Shown: positions 8,783-16,244 of the stretch, in pieces
Position numbering within the stretch: position 1 is the first letter of the stretch
Layout: each line of letters starts with the position of its first letter
DNA from: Rhodanobacter thiooxydans
GTDB lineage: Bacteria > Pseudomonadota > Gammaproteobacteria > Xanthomonadales > Rhodanobacteraceae
DNA length: 64,000 bases
Direction of reading: 5' to 3'
Assembly (NCBI RefSeq): GCF_030291135.1
Contig: NZ_CP127409.1
Coordinates: 2,232,001 to 2,296,000 of the forward strand
The notes under the pieces: generated by a model
What the model saw: the letters and a program-made list of their open reading frames with translations, nothing else
Databases searched by the model: none
Told to the model about the DNA's origin: nothing
Made by a program: the position numbers and the translations under genes

Positions 8783-8811
8783 GTTATAGCCCATGTGTCC
8801 TACACCAGCAA
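8783..8811 (-). promoter_or_regulatory. Likely sigma-70 promoter of dksA
   Basis: Read on the minus strand, TTGCTG (8811-8806) is followed after 17 bases by TATAAC (8788-8783). This would place transcription start about 28 bases before the dksA ATG. Assignment is by consensus match only. Confidence 0.55.
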
Positions 8812-8863
8812 GCTCGCTTCTGGAATACTTGTACCACTACCCGCCGCAAGCCGTTCCGGCACC

Positions 8864-9136
8864 GTGAATGTCCTGACCCGATTGATACTGTGGATGCTGC
8901 GTTTGTACAAGCGCTGGCTCAGTCCCCTGCTTGGTCCACACTGCCGCTTCCACCCTACCTGCTCCGATTATGCACGGATTGCGGTCACCCGCTTCGGTCC
9001 GTGGCGCGGCAGCCTGCTGACCAGCTGGCGGCTGCTGCGCTGCCAGCCGTTGTGCGATGGTGGCGAGGATCCGGTGCCCGAACACTTTCATTTTTCCCGC
9101 TGTCGCCACCGCGGAGATTCCCCCGAGGCACATTGA
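8864..9136 (+). CDS. yidD: Membrane protein insertion efficiency factor YidD
   Basis: A 90-residue protein starting at a GTG (Val-Asn-Val-Leu-Thr-Arg). The YidD core is plain: Tyr-Lys-Arg-Trp-Leu-Ser-Pro-Leu-Leu-Gly-Pro, Cys-Arg-Phe-His-Pro-Thr-Cys-Ser-Asp-Tyr-Ala and Arg-Cys-Gln-Pro-Leu-Cys-Asp-Gly-Gly-Glu-Asp-Pro-Val-Pro. The amphipathic N-terminus binds the inner face of the membrane and aids YidC-dependent insertion. The usual neighbours (rpmH, rnpA, yidC) are absent; here it is divergent from dksA. The last 15 residues, rich in His and Arg, go beyond the conserved core. Confidence 0.88.
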   Translation: MNVLTRLILWMLRLYKRWLSPLLGPHCRFHPTCSDYARIAVTRFGPWRGSLLTSWRLLRCQPLCDGGEDPVPEHFHFSRCRHRGDSPEAH

Positions 9137-9247
9137 CCGTTCTGGAATGCGGACCCGTCGCCACAAGGCCGCCGCCCCTGTCTCGCGTGAAACGCGGTTA
9201 CCTCGGGATGGTCGCCAACGCCGGGCCGGCGCAAGGGGTAGCGATGG

Positions 9248-10195
9248 TCACGGCGTGGAGCCGTAGCCGCCTTCCACGCCCTTGCTCGCGTATGCCACCG
9301 CGTCGTGCGGGTGCAGGCTTTCCTGGTGCTCGACGCGGATGTGGAAGTCACCCAGCGCGGCATCGGCGTCGAGCGCCTTCTGAATGCGCCGGGCGGCATC
9401 CTCGCAGAACATCAGGTTGCCGCCGTTGGCCAGCGCGAAAGCCTGCTCGTCCTCTCGCTTCACCGCGGTCTGCACCGGTGTGCCGAGCGCACGCTCGACG
9501 CAGTCGACCAGGCCGATCAGGTGGAAGCCCGCGCCGATCACCGGGCGGATGCGCAGCCGCGCCACGCTGCGCTGGGCATGCGGCGTGGCGACGATGCCTT
9601 TCTCGCTGCCGAGCCAGGCCAGCACCGCCGCGTGGTCGAGCGGCTTGCCGGCGTCGAAGTCGCTGGCAAACTGGTCCTGGATCAGCTGGCGCGACAACGC
9701 GGCGGAAGCCGGGCAAGTGGAGGAATAGACCACCTCGGTGCCGAACTCGAGCAGGAACTCGTCACCGGTGAGGCTGGCCTCGATGCACACCGGGTACGCG
9801 CGCCAGCCGCTGTTGGCGCTTTTCAGCGCGGGGCGGCGCACCAGGTGTTCGAAATGGATGCTGAGGCAGGCGCGGTCGGACAGATCCTTGTGCGATTCGA
9901 GGAAACCGCGCAGCAGTGCATGCAGCATCGGCGCATTCAGCGTCTGCGTGCTCAGCGCCTGTTCGACCTGCAGGTACAGCCGCGACATGTGGATGCCGCG
10001 CTTGTCCGGCCGGTTGAGGTTGACGAAGGCGCCGACCCGGGCGCTGGAACGCTGCGGCTGGCCATCGCCGGCGTCGAACAACACCGGCACCTGGATGTCG
10101 GCCATGCCGACCCAGTCCAGCGCACCGGCAAGATGCGGCTGCGCGTGCACGGCGACATCGGGCAACAGGCGGGCGGTATTTTCCTGGTTCGGCAT
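9248..10195 (-). CDS. folE2: GTP cyclohydrolase FolE2 (type IB)
   Basis: A 315-residue enzyme making 7,8-dihydroneopterin triphosphate from GTP, the first step to folate and possibly queuosine. Family blocks include Val-Asn-Leu-Asn-Arg-Pro-Asp-Lys-Arg-Gly-Ile-His-Met-Ser-Arg near residue 60, the cysteine of Ser-Ser-Thr-Cys-Pro-Ala-Ser near residue 160 and His-Ala-Gln-Arg-Ser. FolE2 can use metals other than zinc and in some bacteria backs up FolE under zinc limitation; no Zur-type operator is evident here. The start is set at Met-Pro-Asn-Gln-Glu-Asn, with AGGA 9 bases upstream; a Met 6 residues earlier is possible. Confidence 0.93.
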   Translation of the reverse strand: MPNQENTARLLPDVAVHAQPHLAGALDWVGMADIQVPVLFDAGDGQPQRSSARVGAFVNLNRPDKRGIHMSRLYLQVEQALSTQTLNAPMLHALLRGFLESHKDLSDRACLSIHFEHLVRRPALKSANSGWRAYPVCIEASLTGDEFLLEFGTEVVYSSTCPASAALSRQLIQDQFASDFDAGKPLDHAAVLAWLGSEKGIVATPHAQRSVARLRIRPVIGAGFHLIGLVDCVERALGTPVQTAVKREDEQAFALANGGNLMFCEDAARRIQKALDADAALGDFHIRVEHQESLHPHDAVAYASKGVEGGYGSTP

Positions 10196-10304
10196 GGCGG
10201 GGAATCCTGGCATCGGCGAGCGGTCGCCGTGAAGCAGACAATCTTGGGGCAGGCAGGCGGCCGCGCAATAGTGGCGCGATGGAAACGCTGCGTCCGTGGC
10301 CGTT

Positions 10305-11159
10305 TTACGCCACGTGGCGGCGCCATGCACGCGCGGCCTGCCAGGCCTGCAGTGCGGTGGTCAGCGCGGTACGCGACTGGCCGGCCTGCAGCACCGCCAG
10401 CGCGTCGGCGGCGCGCGCCGCACGGCGCGCCAGGCTGCTGGCGTGGCGCGACTCCAGCGCGCGGAATACGCTGAGCGGCCCGGCCAGCGTGGCCGACTCC
10501 TGCCAGCTGGCCAGCAGGTCGTCCAGTTGCGCCTTGATCGCCTGCTGCCGCGCCGCGCCGTGGCTGCGCAATTGCACGCGGCTCAGGCCATGCCGCGCCA
10601 GCCGCGCCATCGGCAGCGGCAGGCGATCGCGCTCGACATCCTGCTGCAGCCGCAGCAGCGCATACAGCAGGTGGTTCAATACGGCGACCCGCGATGCCCG
10701 TGCCGGCGACGCATCAGTGCCATACCACCAGGCGGTTTCCAGTGCGGCCAGCGCACCGTGCAGCGGCAACGCTGCCTCGATCTGCGCGGGGAAGTCGGTG
10801 GCAGTGCCCTGCTCCAGTTGCGCCATCGCAGCCAGCACCGGCGCCAGCCACAGCTCGCTGGCGATGGCATGCGCGCGCTCGTCGTCGAACAGCACCTGGC
10901 TCAATGGATGGCGCCCGCCGCTGGCTGGCGCGCCGGCCAGTTCCTCGGCCCACCAGTTGAGCTTGGCGGTGGCCACCTGCGGCTCGCGGATGCCATAGGC
11001 AGCGCCGAGCAGTTCCTGCTCCAGCGCGGCCAGCGCGATGTGGCCGGGGTAACGCCGGCCATCGACGAAGGCCAGCGCCACGCGCTGCTGTGGCTGCACC
11101 GCCAGCCACTTGTCGATGAAGCCCTGCAGCACCGCGTTCTGTTCGACCAGTTCGATCAT
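10305..11159 (-). CDS. Squalene/phytoene synthase family protein (NDUFAF6-like)
   Basis: A 284-residue member of the trans-isoprenyl synthase superfamily. The motif Lys-Leu-Asn-Trp-Trp-Ala-Glu-Glu-Leu with His-Pro-Leu-Ser-Gln-Val-Leu (residues 65-90) and the second Asp motif Leu-Gln-Gln-Asp-Val-Glu-Arg-Asp-Arg-Leu-Pro-Leu-Pro near residue 190 are recognisable. The first Asp-rich motif needed for prenyl-diphosphate binding is not visible. It may therefore resemble NDUFAF6-type homologues, which are assembly or lipid factors, rather than a carotenoid or hopanoid enzyme. The ATG overlaps the stop of the upstream phosphatase as ATGA, indicating translational coupling. No other carotenoid genes are near. 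Confidence 0.78.
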   Translation of the reverse strand: MIELVEQNAVLQGFIDKWLAVQPQQRVALAFVDGRRYPGHIALAALEQELLGAAYGIREPQVATAKLNWWAEELAGAPASGGRHPLSQVLFDDERAHAIASELWLAPVLAAMAQLEQGTATDFPAQIEAALPLHGALAALETAWWYGTDASPARASRVAVLNHLLYALLRLQQDVERDRLPLPMARLARHGLSRVQLRSHGAARQQAIKAQLDDLLASWQESATLAGPLSVFRALESRHASSLARRAARAADALAVLQAGQSRTALTTALQAWQAARAWRRHVA

Positions 11160-11836
11160 GCCGGTACCGGTTGCAATTGCAGCAGTTCGGCCAGCTCGGC
11201 CGGGTGATCCAGCACAGCATCGGCGCCCCAAGTGTGCGGATCGCCGCCATCGAGGTAGCCCCAGCTCACCGCCACCGTGTACAGGCCGGCGGCCGCCCCG
11301 GCCTGCACGTCGCGGCGGTCGTCGCCGACGAACAGGCTGTGCGCGGGCGCCACGCCGGCGCGTTCGCAGGCCAGCAGCACCGGTGCCGGATCGGGCTTCT
11401 TCACCGCCAGGGTATCGCCGCAGACCACGGCGCCAGCGCGCCCGGCCCAGCCGATGCGGGCAACCAGTTCGTCGGTAAGGAAACCCGCCTTGTTGGTGAC
11501 GATGCCCCAGCGCAGGCCGTGCGCCTCGATCCGCGCCAGCAACTCGTCGACGCCGTCGAACGCGTGCGTCTGCTGTGCCATCACGTCCTGGTACAGCTGC
11601 AGGTAGCGCGGCACCAGCGCTTCCAGCGCAGGCTCGCCGCGATCGGCAAACGCGCAGCGCAGCACCGCACGCGCACCGCGCGAGACTACCTCGCGCACCG
11701 GTGCGTACGGTGGCGGCGGCACACCCTCTTCCGCACACTGCGCCTGCAGGGCTGCGTACAGGTCGGGCGCGCTGTCGAGCAAGGTGCCGTCCAGGTCGAA
11801 CAACACGCCCTGGATGTTTCCGGGCAAGGGCTTCAT
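11156..11836 (-). CDS. gph: HAD-family phosphatase, MupP/phosphoglycolate phosphatase type
   Basis: A 226-residue HAD hydrolase. Motif I is Phe-Asp-Leu-Asp-Gly-Thr-Leu-Leu-Asp-Ser at residues 13-22, motif II Val-Thr-Asn-Lys near 113, and motif III/IV Lys-Lys-Pro-Asp-Pro then Val-Gly-Asp-Asp-Arg-Arg-Asp. It is usually annotated as phosphoglycolate phosphatase. The C-terminal Trp-Gly-Ala-Asp-Ala-Val-Leu-Asp-His-Pro-Ala-Glu-Leu and the position next to ubiG and an MTA deaminase match MupP of Pseudomonas, the MurNAc-6-phosphate phosphatase of cell-wall recycling. I consider MupP at least as likely as Gph. It overlaps both neighbours by 4 bases. Confidence 0.85.
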   Translation of the reverse strand: MKPLPGNIQGVLFDLDGTLLDSAPDLYAALQAQCAEEGVPPPPYAPVREVVSRGARAVLRCAFADRGEPALEALVPRYLQLYQDVMAQQTHAFDGVDELLARIEAHGLRWGIVTNKAGFLTDELVARIGWAGRAGAVVCGDTLAVKKPDPAPVLLACERAGVAPAHSLFVGDDRRDVQAGAAAGLYTVAVSWGYLDGGDPHTWGADAVLDHPAELAELLQLQPVPA

Positions 11837-12549
11837 GTCGGTTTGTGTGCGCTGAGCACGTAGTTGACCGCGGTGATCGAACTCAACCGGGCCTTGCGGT
11901 TGAGCGGGTTGTAGGCCAACCCGGAGACGTCTTCCAGCTCCAGCCCGGCGTGGCGCAGCAGGCGGCCCAGCTCAGACGGCTTGAGGAACTGCGCGTAGTG
12001 ATGGGTGCCGCGCGGCAGCAGGCGCATCACGTATTCCGCACCCACGATCGCCGCGCCGAACGCGGCCGGCGTGCGGTTGAGGGTGGACATGAACAGCCGC
12101 CCGCCCGGCTTCAGCATCGCAGCCAGGTCGTTCACCAGCGCTGCCGGGTCGGGTACGTGCTCGATCAGTTCCATGCAGCACACCGCGTCGAAAACTCCCG
12201 GCTCGGTCGCCGCCAACTCTGCGGAGGACTGCACGCGGTAGTCGACACTGAGGTCGGATTCATGCAGGTGCAGTTTCGCGACCTCGATCACCTTGTCACC
12301 CAGGTCGATGCCGGTGACCTTCGCGCCGGCACGCGCCAGCGCCTCGCTGAGCAGGCCGCCGCCGCAACCGACGTCGGCAACCTTCGCCCCGCGCAGCTCG
12401 ATGCGCGCCGCGACATAGGCCACGCGCACCGGATTGAGGTCGTGCAGCGGACGCGACTCGCCGTCGGGGTCCCACCAGCGCGCCGCCAGGCTGTCGAAGC
12501 GGGCGATTTCCTCGGGGTTGACGTTGGCGGCGATCATGTTCGAGTCCAC
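11833..12549 (-). CDS. ubiG: 3-demethylubiquinone/2-polyprenyl-6-hydroxyphenol O-methyltransferase
   Basis: A 238-residue SAM-dependent methyltransferase that does both O-methylations of ubiquinone synthesis. The signature Asp-Ser-Leu-Ala-Ala-Arg-Trp-Trp-Asp-Pro near residue 20 is followed by His-Asp-Leu-Asn-Pro-Val-Arg and SAM motif I Val-Ala-Asp-Val-Gly-Cys-Gly-Gly-Gly. The post-I Gly-Ile-Asp and the Met-Glu-Leu-Ile-Glu-His-Val-Pro-Asp block are also present. The reading opens with a GTG at 12549, but an ATG four codons later (12537) is an equally plausible start. Its stop overlaps the downstream phosphatase ATG. Confidence 0.95.
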   Translation of the reverse strand: MDSNMIAANVNPEEIARFDSLAARWWDPDGESRPLHDLNPVRVAYVAARIELRGAKVADVGCGGGLLSEALARAGAKVTGIDLGDKVIEVAKLHLHESDLSVDYRVQSSAELAATEPGVFDAVCCMELIEHVPDPAALVNDLAAMLKPGGRLFMSTLNRTPAAFGAAIVGAEYVMRLLPRGTHHYAQFLKPSELGRLLRHAGLELEDVSGLAYNPLNRKARLSSITAVNYVLSAHKPT

Positions 12550-12572
12550 GGTGAGTACATGAGTTTATTGAA

Positions 12573-12662
12573 AGTGCGGCCATGGATGGCCGCCGCCTGA
12601 TTTTCGCACTCTATTGACGAGCACAAGCCTCTTTGATTGAAGAGTGCGGCCAAGGATGGCCG
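12573..12662. repeat. Pair of REP-like palindromic repeats
   Basis: The 20-mer beginning AGTGCGGCCA and ending GGATGGCCG occurs twice in direct orientation, at 12573-12592 and 12643-12662, with one base different, 70 bases apart. Each copy can fold on itself through GGCCAT/ATGGCC. A related palindrome (CCGGCCATGGATGCCGG) lies at 2127-2143 upstream of argF'. They look like extragenic palindromes between ubiG and the YciI gene. Confidence 0.6.
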
Positions 12663-12700
12663 TCTTTTGATCTCTAGCGCTCACGGATGAGCGCAAAAGT

Positions 12701-12952
12701 TCATGTCTGCCACTCGTACACCGTGATGTCCCAGCCGCCGCTGACGTGGGCCGGGTCGTTCTGCACGATCGCGGTCGCCTCGGCGAGGTCGGCCGCGTGC
12801 AGCAGGTAGGCGCCGCCGGACTTGTCGCTGAAGCCGCCGGAGAGTTCCACCCGGCCGTCTGCACGCAAGCCTTGCAGGAACGCCAGGTGCAGCGGCACCA
12901 CGGCCGGGTCGAGGTGTGGCCGGCGGATCAGCAGGATCAGGTAACGGTTCAT
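12701..12952 (-). CDS. YciI family protein
   Basis: An 83-residue protein with the YciI/YCII ferredoxin-like fold pattern. The N-terminal strand is Met-Asn-Arg-Tyr-Leu-Ile-Leu-Leu-Ile, followed by His-Leu-Ala-Phe-Leu-Gln-Gly-Leu and Val-Glu-Leu-Ser-Gly-Gly-Phe, then Gly-Gly-Ala-Tyr-Leu-Leu with a Pro-Ala-His-Val segment. The conserved His and Asp are thought to be catalytic in related dehalogenase-like proteins, but cellular function is unknown. It starts 13 bases after the mtaD stop on the same strand, so is probably cotranscribed. An in-frame ATG 12 codons upstream overlaps mtaD and is less likely. Confidence 0.82.
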   Translation of the reverse strand: MNRYLILLIRRPHLDPAVVPLHLAFLQGLRADGRVELSGGFSDKSGGAYLLHAADLAEATAIVQNDPAHVSGGWDITVYEWQT

Positions 12953-12965
12953 CGGGGACTTCGGT

Positions 12966-14297
12966 TCAGGCCGCGGCGATGCGTTCACGCCAGGCGCGCG
13001 TGCGCTCGAGGATCGCGGCAGTATCCATGCCGACCAGCTCGCGCCCGGCCAGTTTGCGCCTGCCGGCGATCCACACGTCGCTGACCTGGTGGCGGCCGGT
13101 GGCGTAGACCAGCTGCGAGATCACGTGGAACAGCGGCTGGGTCTCCAGGTCGCTCAAGCGCACGGCGGCGAAATCGGCCTGCTTGCCCACCTCGATCGAG
13201 CCGATCCTCGCCTCCAACCCGATCGCCTTCGCGCCGTTGAGCGTGGCCGCGCGCAGCGCAAACGCCGCGTCGAATGCGGCCGCATCGCCAGCCACCGCCT
13301 TGGCCAGCAGCGCGGCGGTGCGCATCTCGCCGAACATGTCCAGGTCGTTGTTGGAGGCGCAGCCGTCGGTGCCCAGCGCCACGTTGACGCCGGCCAGGCG
13401 CAGCTTCTCCGCCGGGCAGAAGCCGGAGGCCAGCTTCAGGTTGGACTCCGGGCAATGCACCACCGACACGCCGGCAGCGGCGCAGGCAGCGATCTCGCCG
13501 TCGGTCAGCTGGGTCATGTGCACGGCGATCAGGCGGTCGTTGACCAGGCCCAGCTTCTGCAGCCGCTGGAACGGGCGCAGCCCGCTCCTGGCCTTCTCGT
13601 CCTCGACTTCGTGCGCGGTCTCGTGCGTATGCAGGTGCACCGGGATGTCGAGCTGGTCGGACAGCACGCGGATGCGCTCGAAGCTCTCGTCCGACACGGT
13701 ATACGGCGCATGCGGCGCAAACGCGGTGCTGATCAGGTGGTCGCCGCGGAAGCTGTCGTGCACCGCGCCGGCACGCTCGAAGTATTCGTCCTGGGTCTTC
13801 GCCCACGCGGTGGGGAACTCGATCACCGGCAGACCGACCACCGCGCGGAAACCCAGCTTGCGGTAGGTGGCGCCGATCACGTCGGGGAAGAAGTAGTTCT
13901 CGTTGGCGCAGGTGGTGCCGCCGCGCAGCATCTCGGCCACCGCCAGCTCGACGCCGTCGCGCACGAACTCGGTGCCCATCACCTTCGCCTCGGCCGGCCA
14001 GATGTGCTGCTGCAGCCACACCATCAGCGGCAGGTCGTCGGCGAGGCCGCGCAGCAGGGTCATCGGGTTGTGCGTGTGGCTGTTGACCAGGCCGGGGATC
14101 AGCGCGTGCTCGCCCAGTTCGACGCGCTCGCGCGGCGCGTAGGCGAGCCGCGCGTCGGCGATCGGCAGCACGGCCACGACGCGCTCGTCCTGCACCACCA
14201 CCGCATGGTTCTCCAGCACCACCGCATGCGGCTCGACCGGCACGACCCAGCGTGCCTCGATCATCAGGTCGACGGGCTGTGGGGGCATCTGGCTCAT
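12966..14297 (-). CDS. mtaD: 5-methylthioadenosine/S-adenosylhomocysteine deaminase (TRZ/ATZ family)
   Basis: A 443-residue amidohydrolase. The metal-binding Asn-Ser-His-Thr-His-Asn-Pro is near residue 73, His-Leu-His-Thr-His-Glu-Thr near 225, a His in Val-His-Met-Thr-Gln near 260 and the metal Asp in Gly-Thr-Asp-Gly-Cys-Ala-Ser near 310, the set seen in MTA/SAH deaminases. Members convert methylthioadenosine to methylthioinosine for salvage. The gene order mtaD-ubiG-mupP is also found in Pseudomonas (PA3170-PA3172 as I recall it), which supports the call; here a YciI gene and repeats are inserted. The triazine-hydrolase name of the family does not imply herbicide degradation. Confidence 0.9.
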   Translation of the reverse strand: MSQMPPQPVDLMIEARWVVPVEPHAVVLENHAVVVQDERVVAVLPIADARLAYAPRERVELGEHALIPGLVNSHTHNPMTLLRGLADDLPLMVWLQQHIWPAEAKVMGTEFVRDGVELAVAEMLRGGTTCANENYFFPDVIGATYRKLGFRAVVGLPVIEFPTAWAKTQDEYFERAGAVHDSFRGDHLISTAFAPHAPYTVSDESFERIRVLSDQLDIPVHLHTHETAHEVEDEKARSGLRPFQRLQKLGLVNDRLIAVHMTQLTDGEIAACAAAGVSVVHCPESNLKLASGFCPAEKLRLAGVNVALGTDGCASNNDLDMFGEMRTAALLAKAVAGDAAAFDAAFALRAATLNGAKAIGLEARIGSIEVGKQADFAAVRLSDLETQPLFHVISQLVYATGRHQVSDVWIAGRRKLAGRELVGMDTAAILERTRAWRERIAAA

Positions 14298-14330
14298 CGC
14301 TCACTCACTCTGCAAAGGTATGGATACGAG

Positions 14331-14363
14331 ATGGGGCGGCACGCCTTGCGGCGCCCGCCCCAT
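14331..14363. terminator. Inverted repeat between efp and mtaD
   Basis: Arms ATGGGGCGG (14331-14339) and CCGCCCCAT (14355-14363) enclose a second small stem (CGCC/GGCG), giving a strong hairpin about 70 bases after the efp stop. It lacks a T-run on either strand, so a terminator role is uncertain. Confidence 0.4.
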
Positions 14364-14433
14364 GTTCGCGATCCCCGCTTCAGCAGGGACTGCACGCCGG
14401 CAAGGACGTGAGGTTCGCCCACGCGCCGGCGCC

Positions 14434-15012
14434 TCACTTCACGCGACTGTCGTACTCACCGGTGCGGGTATCGACCTTGATGACTTCGTCCTGGTTGACG
14501 AACAGCGGCACGCGCACCACGGCGCCGGTCTCCAGCGTGGCCGGCTTGCCGCCGCCGCCCGAGGTGTCGCCGCGTACGCCCGGGTCGGTCTCGGTGATCT
14601 TCAACTCGACGAACTTCGGCGGCTGCACGGCGACGATGCCGCCGTTGAACAGCGTGATCACGCACTCTTCCTCGCCCTTGAGCCACTTCCATGCATCACC
14701 CATCGCGGCCAGCGTCGCCGGCACCATCTCGAAGGTTTCCATGTTCATGAAGTGCCACAGCCGATCCTTGCCGAGGCCATCGATGAAGGAAAGCTGCATG
14801 TCGGTATCGGTGACATCGGCTTCCTCGAACGAGTCGCTGGACTTCAGCGTCTGCTCGGTGGTGCGGCCGTCCTTCAGGTTGCGGATGCGGATACGGGTGA
14901 ACGCCTGCCCCTTGCCCGGCTTGACGAAGTCGGCCTCGGTGATGATCCACGGATCACCGTTGTGGAGGATCTTCTTGCCCGTTTTGACGTCATTGAGGCC
15001 AAGGGTCGCCAT
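14434..15012 (-). CDS. efp: Elongation factor P
   Basis: A 192-residue EF-P that relieves ribosome stalling at polyproline. The three-domain beta pattern is clear. The modifiable lysine is Lys-34 in Val-Lys-Pro-Gly-Lys-Gly-Gln-Ala-Phe, the type lysylated by EpmA after EpmB makes beta-lysine. EpmB is encoded divergently at 15100, consistent with that modification route; epmA is not in the window. The C-terminal signature [10 protein letters not shown] is intact. A 6-residue glycine-rich insertion (Gly-Asp-Thr-Ser-Gly-Gly-Gly-Gly) sits before the last domain. Confidence 0.97.
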   Translation of the reverse strand: MATLGLNDVKTGKKILHNGDPWIITEADFVKPGKGQAFTRIRIRNLKDGRTTEQTLKSSDSFEEADVTDTDMQLSFIDGLGKDRLWHFMNMETFEMVPATLAAMGDAWKWLKGEEECVITLFNGGIVAVQPPKFVELKITETDPGVRGDTSGGGGKPATLETGAVVRVPLFVNQDEVIKVDTRTGEYDSRVK

Positions 15013-15031
15013 GCGTTGTCTGCTCCGGAGG

Positions 15032-15053
15032 TAAAACCGCCCGTCGGGCGGTT
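15032..15053 (-). promoter_or_regulatory. Terminator-like hairpin in the efp 5' leader
   Basis: On the minus strand, AACCGCCCG and CGGGCGGTT (15035-15053) form an 8-base stem with a 3-base loop, followed at once by TTTT when the terminal TT of the stem is counted, 20 bases before the efp ATG. It could attenuate efp or block transcription arriving from outside. The epmB promoter must lie between it and 15100. Confidence 0.45.
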
Positions 15054-15099
15054 AAAATGGGTATCTGCCGCGGGCATCATGGCCCGCTCAAGGCCCGAC

Positions 15100-16110
15100 A
15101 TGATAACCGCAAGCCCCAGCGCCCGCCTATCTTCACCCGCCGCAGACTGGCGCGAACTGTGGCGGGATGCCATCACCGACGCCGCCGAGCTGCTTCAGGC
15201 CGTGGGCCTGGGCGACCGCCCCGACCTCATTCCTGCCGACGATGCCGGCTTTGCCCTGCGCGTCCCGCGCGGGTTTGTCGCCAGGATGCGCCAGGGTGAC
15301 CCCTTCGACCCCCTGCTGCTGCAGGTGCTCCCGCAGCGGGCCGAGCACGATCGCGTCGAGGGCTTCACGACCGACGCGGTGGGCGACATGGCCTCCCGCG
15401 CCGGGCACGGCCTGCTGCACAAGTACGACGGACGCGCGCTGCTGATCGCCAGCGGCAGCTGTGCGGTGAATTGCCGCTACTGCTTCCGCCGGCACTTCCC
15501 CTACGGCGAGGAGATCGCCGCAGCCGGGCAATGGCGCGAGGCGCTGGCCCACGTGCAGGAGGATCCTTCAATCCGCGAGCTGATCCTCTCCGGCGGCGAC
15601 CCACTGGCGCTGGCGACGCACAAGCTCGACGAACTGACCCGGGGCCTGGCCGAACTGCCGCAGGTCATCCGGCTGCGCATCCACACCCGCCTACCGGTGG
15701 TGCTGCCGGAGCGCATCGACGACGCCTTCATCGCCTGGCTGGCGGCCCTGTCGCTGCAGAAGGTGGTGGTGCTGCACGCCAACCACGCCAACGAGATCGA
15801 CGCCAGTGTCGACGCCGCCTGCGCCCGCCTGCGCGCGGCCGGCGCCACCATGCTCAACCAGTCCGTGCTGTTGCGTGGGGTCAACGACGACGCCGACGCA
15901 CTGGCCGAACTGTCCGAGCGGCTGTTCGCCGCCGGCGTGCTGCCGTACTACCTGCACCAGCTCGATCGCGTGCAGGGGGCCGCGCATTTCGAGGTCAGCG
16001 ACAGTCGTGCCCTGGCGCTGATGGAGGCGCTGCGTGCCCGCCTGCCGGGCTACCTGGTGCCCCGGCTGGTACGCGAGGTGGGCGGCGATGCATCCAAACG
16101 CCCCCTGTGA
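15100..16110 (+). CDS. epmB: EF-P beta-lysylation protein EpmB (lysine 2,3-aminomutase)
   Basis: A 336-residue radical-SAM enzyme that isomerises alpha-lysine to (R)-beta-lysine for EF-P. The radical-SAM cluster is Cys-Ala-Val-Asn-Cys-Arg-Tyr-Cys-Phe-Arg-Arg-His-Phe-Pro-Tyr near residue 120. Other family blocks are Leu-Ser-Gly-Gly-Asp-Pro-Leu and Leu-His-Lys-Tyr. The C-terminal Tyr-Leu-Val-Pro-Arg-Leu-Val-Arg-Glu-Val-Gly-Gly closely follows E. coli EpmB (YjeK). It is divergent from efp. Start chosen at Met-Ile-Thr-Ala-Ser, with AAGG 6 bases upstream; an in-frame ATG at 15079 would add 7 residues. Confidence 0.95.
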   Translation: MITASPSARLSSPAADWRELWRDAITDAAELLQAVGLGDRPDLIPADDAGFALRVPRGFVARMRQGDPFDPLLLQVLPQRAEHDRVEGFTTDAVGDMASRAGHGLLHKYDGRALLIASGSCAVNCRYCFRRHFPYGEEIAAAGQWREALAHVQEDPSIRELILSGGDPLALATHKLDELTRGLAELPQVIRLRIHTRLPVVLPERIDDAFIAWLAALSLQKVVVLHANHANEIDASVDAACARLRAAGATMLNQSVLLRGVNDDADALAELSERLFAAGVLPYYLHQLDRVQGAAHFEVSDSRALALMEALRARLPGYLVPRLVREVGGDASKRPL

Positions 16111-16244
16111 ACCGGGCAGCGGTCATCATTGGATGATTTTCCCGCTGGCGGCTGTGGACGGAATCCGCTACAAACACTGACTGCGGCTGACCGCGGCACC
16201 CGCCCAGCGTCGCCTGCGATGATCAACGGACAGCACCACGCCCC

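Noticed and set aside
8078..9771. Long plus-strand frames opposite dksA and folE2
   Set aside because: They are antisense shadows of the Lys/Ala repeats and of folE2; only the 3' part of one frame (8864-9136) is real, as yidD.
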